Positions 26,502 to 34,900 of a stretch of DNA of 64,000 nucleotides are shown here, piece by piece (positions within the stretch are counted from its first letter, which is position 1; each line of letters starts with the position of its first letter). The stretch lies in the NCBI GenBank assembly GCA_964641125.1, contig CAZXMO010000002.1:43559-107558 (forward strand). The letters run 5' to 3'. The stretch is from JBKHAJ01 sp964641125. GTDB lineage: Bacteria > Spirochaetota > Spirochaetia > SPDA01 > CAZSGZ01. The notes beneath the pieces are model-generated. The model was not told the origin of the DNA, did no database searches, and saw nothing but the letters and a program-made list of their open reading frames with translations. Position numbers and translations under genes: made by a program.

Positions 26502-26933
26502 ATGGACGTGAAGAAGATGAACAACAAGGCAAACGATAAAAAAATAGTAGCCCTCTGCTGCGAGAATTCGAGTTTCAAGGCCGCCTCCGCGGCAGCCGAC
26601 ACCGATGTTCTCGAGGATGTCCGGATCGTTCCCCTTCCCTGTTCGGGGAAGACCGAGATCGATCTGGTCCTGCAGTTCCTAGAGGCCGGATATGAGGGGG
26701 TCTTGGTCCTGGGCTGCCCGAAGGACAACTGCATGTTTATGCGGGGGAGCACACGGGCGGAGAAGCGGGTCGATAAGATCCGGGAAACCTTGAGGGAGAT
26801 CGGCATGGACGAGAACAGGGTAAGGATGGAGTTTTTGAGCTCCCTCGATACCCACAAGTTCGTCCGGGCGGTCCGGGAGATGAAGGAATACGTTGCGGGG
26901 AACGCGGAGTCCGCGGGCTCCGGAGGAGCATAG
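26502..26933 (+). CDS. MvhD/FlpD-like iron-sulfur subunit (non-canonical Cys pattern)
   Basis: 143 residues. In Hdr complexes MvhD carries a [2Fe-2S] cluster and passes electrons to HdrA. Segments VPLPCSGKTEIDLVLQFLEA and VLGCPKDNCMFMRGSTRAEK fit the family (compare PCSGR and GCHPGDCHY in the second copy at 35212). The first Cys pair is CCENSS instead of CxWC, so the cluster ligands may differ. The N-terminus is Lys/Asn-rich. It sits between the HdrA pair and metV. A start at 26517 is also possible. Confidence 0.82.
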   Translation: MDVKKMNNKANDKKIVALCCENSSFKAASAAADTDVLEDVRIVPLPCSGKTEIDLVLQFLEAGYEGVLVLGCPKDNCMFMRGSTRAEKRVDKIRETLREIGMDENRVRMEFLSSLDTHKFVRAVREMKEYVAGNAESAGSGGA

Positions 26934-26938
26934 CAAGA

Positions 26939-27616
26939 ATGATAACGGCTGTTCAAAAACCCTTCGCCGAGATCTACGAAACGGTGAAGGAATATAAAAA
27001 TCTTTTGATCCTCGGCTGCGGGACCTGTGTGACGGTCTGTATGGCCGGCGGGGACAAAGAGGTCAAGGTATTGGGCTCCGCCCTCCGCCTTGCAAACAAA
27101 CAGAATAATGTGGAGATGACGGTTCTCGAAGACACCATCGAGCGGCAGTGCGACCGGGAATTCTTCGAGGACCCCGCGGTAGCTGAAGCCTTCGAGCAGG
27201 CGGATGCGGTGTTGAGCATGGCCTGCGGAGTGGGGGTCCAGTACGCGAGCGAGGTATTCCCGGGCAAGAGGGTTATACCGGCGCTCAATACCAAATTCTA
27301 CGGAACCAACCTGGAGCAGGGGGTGTGGGGCGAGCGGTGTGCCGGATGCGGCGATTGCGTTCTCGAGCGGTTCGGGGGCATCTGCCCGGTGGCGCGCTGC
27401 TCGAAGAGCTTACTGAACGGCCCCTGCGGAGGCTCGCAGGACGGGATGTGCGAGGTGGATACGGAGAACATCGAGTGCGGCTGGCAGCTTATCTTCGACC
27501 GGTTGAAGGACCTCGGCATACTCGATCGGCTCGAGGCGAATGAGCCGGTCAAGGATTGGAGCCCCGGGCGGGACGGGGGTCCCGGAAAAATAGTCAGAGA
27601 GGATATGGTACTGTAA
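26939..27616 (+). CDS. metV: MetV, partner subunit of methylene-THF reductase
   Basis: 225 residues. MetV pairs with MetF in acetogens and carries Fe-S/Zn sites. The N-terminal half has LGCGTCVTVCMAGGDKEVKV and an alpha/beta pattern. The C-terminal half has the family's Cys-rich region: CAGCGDCVLERFGGICPVAR, then CSKSLLNGPCGGSQDGMC. It starts 5 bp after the MvhD-like gene. The stop is 1 bp before the metF ATG. In Moorella, MetFV binds HdrABC and MvhD; the same partner types, except HdrB, are neighbours here. Confidence 0.9.
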   Translation: MITAVQKPFAEIYETVKEYKNLLILGCGTCVTVCMAGGDKEVKVLGSALRLANKQNNVEMTVLEDTIERQCDREFFEDPAVAEAFEQADAVLSMACGVGVQYASEVFPGKRVIPALNTKFYGTNLEQGVWGERCAGCGDCVLERFGGICPVARCSKSLLNGPCGGSQDGMCEVDTENIECGWQLIFDRLKDLGILDRLEANEPVKDWSPGRDGGPGKIVREDMVL

Positions 27617-27617
27617 G

Positions 27618-28643
27618 ATGTCAACGGCAGCGGTAGAAAAAAAAGCAGAAAAAAAAGTAGAAAAAAAAGGGACGAGAGTAACAGAGGCCGGACTCAAGTC
27701 GGGGAGCAACCTCGAGCGGGTCCTCGAGTCGGGGACCTTCGCTATTACCGCCGAGCTCGGGCCGCCGAAGAGCGCCGATGTCGAGCTCATCAAGGAGAAG
27801 GCGGGGCACCTGAAAGGCATCGTGGACGCGGTCAATATTACCGATAATCAGACCGCCATCGTGCGGATGTCTTCGATAGGGGCGGGACTTCTCGCCCTCC
27901 GGGAGGGGCTCGAACCGGTGGTGCAGATCACCTGCCGGGACCGGAACCGGATTGCCATGCAGAGCGATGTCCTCGGCGCCTACGCCTTGGGGCTCAAAAA
28001 TATATTGGCTATTAGCGGTGATCATCAGGTGTTCGGGAACCACGCCGGCTGCAAGAACGTTTTCGACGTGGACTCGATCCAGCTGCTCTCCATTCTCAAG
28101 GGGATGCGGGACGGGCTGTTCGTGAACGGCGAGGAGATCCGCAACTCCAAGAAGGCGGAGATCGTCGAGCCCAAGATCTATATCGGGGCGGCGGCCAACC
28201 CCTTCGGCGATCCCTTCGAGTTTAGGGTGATCCGTCTTGCCAAGAAGATCGCCGCCGGGGCCGACTTCGTCCAGACCCAGTGTATCTACGACATGGATCG
28301 GTTCGAACGGTGGATGGAAGGGGTCCGGGAGCGGGGCCTGCACAAGAAGGTGAAGATCCTAGCGGGTGTCACCCCTCTCAAATCGGTGGGGATGGCCAAG
28401 TATATGCGTGACAGTGTCGCCGGGCTTACCGTGCCCGAAGAGTATATCGAGCGTCTTCAGAAGGTCGCCGACGTCGATAAAAAGGCGGTGGCCGAAGAGG
28501 GGATCAAGATCTGTATCGAGCAGATCGAGCGGTTCAAACAGATCGAAGGAGTCGCCGGGGTACACCTCATGGCTATCGAGTGGGAGCATCGGGTCCCCGA
28601 GATCGTCGAGCGGGCCGGGCTTAGCCCGAGGCCGCGGGTATAG
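27618..28643 (+). CDS. metF: Methylenetetrahydrofolate reductase MetF
   Basis: 341 residues. It reduces 5,10-methylene-THF to 5-methyl-THF with an FMN/FAD TIM barrel, as in the methyl branch of the Wood-Ljungdahl pathway. Family segments: FAITAELGPPKSADVELIKE, GIVDAVNITDNQTAIVRMSS, QITCRDRNRIAMQSDVLGAY and LAISGDHQVFGNHAGCKNVF. The first 20 residues are a Lys/Glu extension (repeated EKK units) encoded by three A8 runs and absent from the typical enzyme. It has no Shine-Dalgarno sequence; translation is probably coupled to metV, 1 bp upstream. Confidence 0.93.
   Translation: MSTAAVEKKAEKKVEKKGTRVTEAGLKSGSNLERVLESGTFAITAELGPPKSADVELIKEKAGHLKGIVDAVNITDNQTAIVRMSSIGAGLLALREGLEPVVQITCRDRNRIAMQSDVLGAYALGLKNILAISGDHQVFGNHAGCKNVFDVDSIQLLSILKGMRDGLFVNGEEIRNSKKAEIVEPKIYIGAAANPFGDPFEFRVIRLAKKIAAGADFVQTQCIYDMDRFERWMEGVRERGLHKKVKILAGVTPLKSVGMAKYMRDSVAGLTVPEEYIERLQKVADVDKKAVAEEGIKICIEQIERFKQIEGVAGVHLMAIEWEHRVPEIVERAGLSPRPRV
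27637..27668 (+). repeat. Three A8 homopolymer runs, period 12, at the 5' end of metF
   Basis: A8 runs at 27637-27644, 27649-27656 and 27661-27668, separated by GCAG and GTAG. They encode the repeated EKK units. Such runs are prone to polymerase slippage. Confidence 0.9.
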
Positions 28644-28660
28644 AGGTATAGAGGTATAGA
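28638..28660 (+). repeat. 8 bp tandem repeat spanning the metF stop
   Basis: GTATAGAG at 28638-28645 and 28646-28653, followed by GTATAGA at 28654-28660. The first unit contains the metF TAG stop. It separates metF from the hdrC-like ribosome site AAGGAGAAGG. Confidence 0.85.
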
Positions 28661-28672
28661 AAGGAGAAGGCT

Positions 28673-29161
28673 ATGGGAAAGGCTTTAGAAAAGATAGTAA
28701 TCGATACCACCCTGGATCCGGACTTCAAGAACGAAGTCGCCCGGCGGCCGGGGGGAGAAAATATTAGGAAGTGCTTCGCCTGCGGGACCTGTACGGCGGG
28801 ATGCCCGGTCTTCCACGTGGAGCACGAGTATAATCCCCGGAAGATCATCCGGAAGATCCTCTTAGGGATGCGGGAAGATGTCTTGAGCAGTCCCGTCATC
28901 TGGCTGTGCTCGCAGTGCTACACCTGCTCGGCCAATTGTCCGCAGGACGTGGACTTCTCCCACATCATGATGGCACTCAGGGATATAGCGGTCAAAGAGG
29001 GCTACGCCCCGCCGCATCTTTTAGAGAAAGTCGAAGAGATCGGAACCGCCGCGAACGCCTTCCGCAGGGACTGTATCAATCTCCTGATGCGGCAGGAGGG
29101 GGCTTCGAAGGAGAAGATCCGGAGCGAGGTGGAAGAGACATTGGGTCGGATACCCGAATAG
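28673..29161 (+). CDS. HdrC-like [4Fe-4S] subunit
   Basis: 162 residues. Two [4Fe-4S] motifs, CFACGTCTAGCPVF (about 36-49) and CSQCYTCSANCPQDV (about 81-95), followed by a helical tail, as in HdrC of heterodisulfide reductases. HdrC normally bridges HdrA to HdrB, but no hdrB gene (CCG domains) is in this block. It may instead bridge HdrA to MetV. The start has AAGGAG 7 nt upstream. Confidence 0.88.
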   Translation: MGKALEKIVIDTTLDPDFKNEVARRPGGENIRKCFACGTCTAGCPVFHVEHEYNPRKIIRKILLGMREDVLSSPVIWLCSQCYTCSANCPQDVDFSHIMMALRDIAVKEGYAPPHLLEKVEEIGTAANAFRRDCINLLMRQEGASKEKIRSEVEETLGRIPE

Positions 29162-29171
29162 AGAAGAGTAT

Positions 29172-30062
29172 ATGAGCGATCAAACGGTAAAGAATACGAA
29201 GCAAGTCGGCTCGGTCATGGTGGTCGGCGCCGGTATAGCCGGTATTCAGGCCTCCCTGGACCTGGCGGACAGCGGATACAAGGTATACCTTGTCGAGACC
29301 GGACCCTCCATCGGCGGGGCCATGACCCAGCTCGACAAGACCTTTCCCACCAACGACTGCTCGATGTGCATCGTTTCTCCTAAGCTTGTCGAGGCGAGCA
29401 GGCATATCAACATCGAACCGTTGACCTACTCGGAGGTGGAGGAGGTGACCGGCGGACCGGGGAACTACCGGGTCAAGATCCGGAAGAAGGCCCGTTCGGT
29501 GGATCCGGACAAGTGTACCGGATGCGGACAGTGCATGGCCGCCTGTCCGGTGCAGAACATCATCCGGATCCCCGAGGAAACCGATTTAGAAATAACCGAA
29601 GAAATCCAACGGACCGACCGGATAATCGAGCGGTGCGGCGCGGTGAGAGAGTCCCTCATCCAGGTGCTCCAGGAAACCAACAAGGAGTTCAACTACCTGC
29701 CCGAAGCCGCCTTGCGCCGGATAAGCCTCAAGCTCGGAATCCCCTACGCGGAGGTCTTCGGTACGGCGAGCTTCTACAAGGCCTTCAGCTTCGAGCCCCG
29801 GGGCAGGCACATCATCCAGGTGTGCGTGGGGACCGCCTGCCACGTCCGCGGGGCCGGCCGGATCTTAGAAGAGCTCGAAAAGATTTTAGGAATCGAAGCG
29901 GGAATGACCACCGAGGACAGGCTTTTCAGCCTGGAAACGGTCAACTGCTTAGGTGCCTGTGCTTTGGGCCCTATCGTCGAGGTCGGCGGGGAGTACCACG
30001 GGAACCTCACGGTCGATAAGGTGCCCACTCTGGTCGACACCTACGCGAAAATAAAGGAATAA
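29172..30062 (+). CDS. Fusion: HdrA FAD-domain front half + NuoE-type [2Fe-2S] thioredoxin fold
   Basis: 296 residues. Residues 14-128 are the front of an HdrA catalytic core: FAD motif VMVVGAGIAGIQASLDLADS, the HdrA-specific KTFPTNDCSMCIVSPKLVEA and one [4Fe-4S] motif, CTGCGQCMAACPVQ. Where HdrA would continue, residues 145-296 are instead a complete NuoE/HydC subunit: NKEFNYLPEAALRRIS and the [2Fe-2S] ligands Cys218, Cys223, Cys259 and Cys263 (VCVGTACHVRG and NCLGACALGP). The missing remainder of the HdrA core is found in the gene at 31965. NuoE should pass electrons between the NuoF FMN and the HdrA flavin. Confidence 0.92.
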   Translation: MSDQTVKNTKQVGSVMVVGAGIAGIQASLDLADSGYKVYLVETGPSIGGAMTQLDKTFPTNDCSMCIVSPKLVEASRHINIEPLTYSEVEEVTGGPGNYRVKIRKKARSVDPDKCTGCGQCMAACPVQNIIRIPEETDLEITEEIQRTDRIIERCGAVRESLIQVLQETNKEFNYLPEAALRRISLKLGIPYAEVFGTASFYKAFSFEPRGRHIIQVCVGTACHVRGAGRILEELEKILGIEAGMTTEDRLFSLETVNCLGACALGPIVEVGGEYHGNLTVDKVPTLVDTYAKIKE

Positions 30063-30072
30063 CGGGGGAGGA

Positions 30073-31968
30073 ATGGAGACACTGACCGCCCTGAAAGACA
30101 TAGAAACCCTTAAAAATAAGCTCCAAAAAGAGAAAGACGCCCGGCGCAAGGCGGGGCGGACCGAGATCGTCGTTTCGGTGGACGCCACCTGCTGCGTGCT
30201 TCGGGGAAGCAAGAACGTAGCCTCCGCCTTCGAGGAAGAAGTCCGCAAGGCCGGCCTCGAGGACAAGGTGGAGCTGCGTTTTACCGGGTGCCTCGGTTTC
30301 TGCGAGATCGAGCCGGTAGTCCTCGTCAAGGACAAAGACATACTCTATCAGAAGGTGACGCCGGAAGACGTCCCCGAGATCCTCGAAAAAACAATCGCCG
30401 CCGGCGAGACCATCGAGCGGCTCCTTTTCCGGGATCCGGTAACCAAGAAACGGATCGCAACCCGGACCGAAAACCCCTTCTACGGAAAGCAGCTCCGCTG
30501 GATCCTCGGAATGAACGAGGAGATCGAGCCGATCTCTTTGCAGGACTACATAGCCGAGGGCGGATACTCCGCTTACGCTCAGGTGGTCCAAACCCTGAAG
30601 CCCGAAGAGGTCATCGAAGGGGTCAAGGAATCGGGGCTCCGCGGCCGGGGAGGCGGCGGGTTCCCGGTGGGCCGGAAATGGGAATCGGGAAGACACGCCG
30701 AAAGCGAAGACGGGATACGCTACGTCATCTGTAACGCCGACGAGGGGGACCCCGGGGCCTACATGGACCGGTCGGTCCTCGAGGGTAATCCCCATTCGGT
30801 TATCGAGGGGATGCTCATCGGGAGCTACGCCGTCGGCGCCGCCGAGGGGTACGTCTACGTCCGGGCCGAGTATCCGTTGGCGGTGGAACACCTGAAGACC
30901 GCCTTAGAGGAGGCCGCGGCGGCGGGGCTGTTGGGTAAGAACATCCTCGGCACCGGCCACGACTTCACCATCAAGGTGGTCAAGGGCGCCGGGGCTTTCG
31001 TCTGCGGCGAGTCCACCGCGCTGATGGCATCCATCGAGGGTAAGGTAGGACGCCCCCGGGCGAAGTACGTCCATACCGTGGATAAGGGGCTCCACGAGCG
31101 CCCGACGGTCCTCAACAACGTGGAAACCTGGGCGAATGTCTCCAAGATATTCCGGGACGGGGTGGAGGCTTACACGAAAGTAGGCACCGAGGGAAGCAAG
31201 GGGACCAAGATCTTTTCCTTAGTCGGGAAGATAAACAACACCGGCCTGGTGGAGGTCCCCATGGGGATAACCCTCAAGGAAATCATCTTCGATATCGGTG
31301 GGGGAATCCCGAAGAAAAGAAAGTTCAAGGCCGTCCAGACCGGCGGACCCTCCGGGGGATGTCTCCCCGAAAGCATGCTCGACCTCCCGGTGGACTTCGA
31401 CGAGCTGACCAAGGCGGGAAGCATGATGGGCTCCGGCGGAATGATCGTCTTGGACGAGGACTCCTGCATGGTGGAGTTCGCCCGGTACTTCGTCGACTTT
31501 TTGAAGGGTGAGTCCTGCGGGAAGTGCGTCCCCTGCCGTGAGGGGACACTTCGTATGCTCGAGATCCTCTCCGGGATATGTGAGGGCAGGGGGACCATGG
31601 AGGACCTCGATACCTTAGAAGAGATCGGTGAGTATCTGAAGGACACCGCCCTCTGTGCCTTGGGTTCCACCGCGGCGAATCCGGTTTTGACGACACTCAA
31701 CTACTTTCGGGACGAGTATATCGCCCACATCGAAGAGAAGTACTGTCCCGCCGGGGTGTGTAAGAACCTGTTTCGGTACGAAATCGACCCGGATGCGTGT
31801 ACCGGGTGCGAGGCCTGCAGGAAGAAATGCCCCGTCGAGGCCATTTCCGGGGAAAAGAAGGAAGTCCACGTCATCGATCTCGATACGTGCACTCAGTGCG
31901 GGATCTGCTACGACACCTGCAGGTTCGGCGCAATCAAGAAGGCCCGTGTCAAAGAGGTTGCACTATGA
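30073..31968 (+). CDS. NuoF/HydB-like NAD(P)H-binding flavoprotein, copy 1
   Basis: 631 residues. Order: N-terminal thioredoxin-like [2Fe-2S] domain (VDATCCVLRGSKNVASAF; TGCLGFCEIEP), NAD(P)H site GLRGRGGGGFPVGRKW, FMN site CNADEGDPGAYMDR, GAGAFVCGESTALMASIEG, [4Fe-4S] motif ESCGKCVPCREGT, then two C-terminal ferredoxin motifs (CTGCEACRKKCPVEA; CTQCGICYDTCRFGA). This is the HydB layout of bifurcating hydrogenases and NADH-type formate dehydrogenases. In the usual CGEETAL motif the second Glu is Ser314, unlike copy 2, which may affect NADH/NADPH choice. It starts 10 bp after the HdrA-NuoE fusion and overlaps the next gene by 4 bp. Confidence 0.93.
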   Translation: METLTALKDIETLKNKLQKEKDARRKAGRTEIVVSVDATCCVLRGSKNVASAFEEEVRKAGLEDKVELRFTGCLGFCEIEPVVLVKDKDILYQKVTPEDVPEILEKTIAAGETIERLLFRDPVTKKRIATRTENPFYGKQLRWILGMNEEIEPISLQDYIAEGGYSAYAQVVQTLKPEEVIEGVKESGLRGRGGGGFPVGRKWESGRHAESEDGIRYVICNADEGDPGAYMDRSVLEGNPHSVIEGMLIGSYAVGAAEGYVYVRAEYPLAVEHLKTALEEAAAAGLLGKNILGTGHDFTIKVVKGAGAFVCGESTALMASIEGKVGRPRAKYVHTVDKGLHERPTVLNNVETWANVSKIFRDGVEAYTKVGTEGSKGTKIFSLVGKINNTGLVEVPMGITLKEIIFDIGGGIPKKRKFKAVQTGGPSGGCLPESMLDLPVDFDELTKAGSMMGSGGMIVLDEDSCMVEFARYFVDFLKGESCGKCVPCREGTLRMLEILSGICEGRGTMEDLDTLEEIGEYLKDTALCALGSTAANPVLTTLNYFRDEYIAHIEEKYCPAGVCKNLFRYEIDPDACTGCEACRKKCPVEAISGEKKEVHVIDLDTCTQCGICYDTCRFGAIKKARVKEVAL

Positions 31969-34900
31969 GCGTTACCATTAAACTCAATGGAATAGATATA
32001 CAGGCTGAAGAGGGACAGACCGTATTAGAGGTCGCCAAGACTCAAGGGTTAGGGATTCCTACCCTCTGCCACCATACCGCCTTGGAGCCCTACGGCGCGT
32101 GCCGGCTGTGCATCGTCGAGGCCAAGATGGGCAAACGGACGAAGATGATAACCTCGTGCAACTACGAGGTATGGGACGGCTTGGAAATTCAAACCGATTC
32201 CGACCGGGTCCACCGGAGCCGGAAGATGACGGTGAAGCTGTTGTTGTCCCGGTGCCCCGAATCGGAGGTGCTTCAGCGCCTCGCCAAGCTCTATAAGATA
32301 GATGAAACGGGATTCTCGAAGAAGGACGACGACTGCATCCTCTGCGGATTGTGCGTCCGGATATGCCGGGAGCGGATGGGAATCGGGGTTGCCGATTTCG
32401 TCGGCCGCGGGGCGGAGATGCGGGTGGACACCCCCTACCACCGGGGAAGCGACGTGTGCATGTCCTGCGGGGCCTGCGAGAGCGTCTGTCCCACCGACTC
32501 GATGCGCCTGAAGACCGTGTATAGACAGGAGCCTCGAAAGCAGCTGAGCGAGTTCGAGGTGGGCCTTAAGCGGCGGCCCAGCGTTTACATCCCCTTTCCC
32601 CAGGCGCTGCCCAACGTTCCGGTCATCGACCGGGACAACTGCGCACACTTCCTGAACGACGCCTGCGGAATCTGTTCCGACGCCTGTCCCGCCGAGGCCA
32701 TCGACTACACCCAACAGGACGAGGAGGTCGAGGTCGATACCGGAGCGGTCATCCTTTCGCCCGGGTTCTGTCTCTACGACGCCGAACAGAAGCCGGAGTA
32801 CGGCTACGGGAGCTTTCCCAACGTGGTCACCAGCCTTCAGTTCGAGCGGATTTTATCGGCCAGCGGCCCCTACCAGGGGCACGTCCTGCGTCCCGGAGAC
32901 ATGACCAAGCCCAAACGGGTCGCCTTTATCCAATGCGTGGGCTCGAGGGACCACGAGAACACCTTCTGTTCCTCGGTATGCTGTATGTACGCCATCAAAG
33001 AGGCGATCATCGCCAAGGAGCACGAGGAGGACCTGGTCTGTGAGATCTTCTTCATGGACATCCGCGCCCACGGGAAGGGATTCGACGCCTACTACGAACG
33101 GGCCAAGGAGCTCGGGATCACCTTTACCCGGTGCCGTCCCTCCAAGGTGGAGCAGTTAGGCATTGACGGAAACCTCCGGATCGGGTACGTCGACGAGGAC
33201 GATCAGGAGTACCGGAGCAAGGACTTCGAGATGGTGGTCCTCTCCGCGGGCCTCCAGCCGCCGAAGGCGGCGAGGGAGCTCGCGGGTAAGTTCGGCATCA
33301 CCTTAGACAAGAAGGGATTCGCCGAGACCCTTCCCTTTCAGTCGGTGTCCACCACCCGGGAGGGAATCTTCGCCTGCGGGCCCTTCGCCGAGCCGAAGGA
33401 CATTCCCGAGACGGTCATCGAGGCATCGAGCGCCGCCTCGCGGGCGATGGTGCGGCTCGCTTCGGTCCGGGGGACCGAGGTGCGGGAAGAGGTCCTTCCC
33501 CCCGAGCGGGACATCACCGGGGAACCTCCGCGGATCGGGGTGTTCGTGTGCCACTGCGGGAAGAACATCGGCGGGATCGTCAACGTTCCTGAGGTAGCCG
33601 AATACGCCAAAGACCTGCCCAACGTGGTCTTTGCCATGGACAACCTGTACACCTGCTCCTCCGACGCCCAGGAGGTGATCAAGGAGCACATAAAGGAGCA
33701 CGAGCTCAACCGGGTTATCGTCGCTTCCTGTTCGCCGAGGACCCACGAGCCCCTCTTCCAGCAGACCCTGCGGGAAGCGGGGCTGAACGCCCATCTCTTC
33801 GAAATGGCGAACATCCGGGACCAATGCTCCTGGGTCCATATGCACGAGAAGGAAGCCGCTACCTACAAGTCCAAGGACTTGGTAAGGATGGCGGTGGCCA
33901 AGGCCAACCTGATCGAGCCTTTAAAACCGATCCCCCTCCAGGTCTGTCAGGAGGCTTTAGTCGTCGGCGGCGGAGTCGCCGGAATGACCGGAGCCCTGGC
34001 CCTGGCGGACCAAGGTTTTCAGGTGTATCTAATCGAAAAGTCGGACCGCCTCGGGGGCAACGCCCTCTTCGTAGAGGACACTCTGACGGGAGAGAAAGTG
34101 GGCCCCTTCGTGGGCGGGCTCGTCGAGGGCGTAAAAAATCATCCTAAGATCGAGCTCTTTTTAAACTCTCAGCTGAGCCATGTGGACGGGTTCATTGGAA
34201 ATTTCGTGAGCACCCTCGCGATAGGGGGAAACGGGAGCGGCCCCTCCGAGCGGGAGATCGAACACGGGGTTATCTTGGTCGCAACAGGCGGGAAGGAGAG
34301 CGTCCCCGGAGAGTATCTCTACGGAAAATCGGACAAGGTCAAGACCCTCCTGGAACTCAATCGGGAAATTACCGAGGGGAATTTCGAGCCTCCGGAGACG
34401 GCGGTGTTTATCCAGTGCGTGGGCTCCCGGGAACCGGACCACCCCTACTGCAGCAGGATCTGCTGCGCCGGTGCCGTCAAGAACGCGTTGAGGATAAAGA
34501 GGGAACGTCCGGACGCCCAAGTCTTCGTGCTGTACCGGGACATCCGGACCTACGGCTTCAAAGAGGAGTACTACAATCAGGCCCGGGAGCTCGGAGTCAC
34601 CTTCGTCCGGTACGACACGGACCGGAAGCCCGAGGTAACCGAAAAGAACGGCGAGCTGAGCGTGACGGTGAGCGACCCGGTCCTGCAGGCGGAGCTGGTC
34701 ATCAAGCCGGACCTGCTGGTCTTGAGTTCCCGGATCGATCCGAATGCGGACAACGAGGTGCTGTCCCAATTCTTCAAGGTCCCCTTGACCGCTGAAAAGT
34801 ACTTTTTAGAGGCCCACGTAAAATTGAAGCCGGTGGAGTTTGCCACCGACGGGATCTACGTGGCGGGGCTCGCCCACTATCCGAAGGACTTAGAAGAGGT

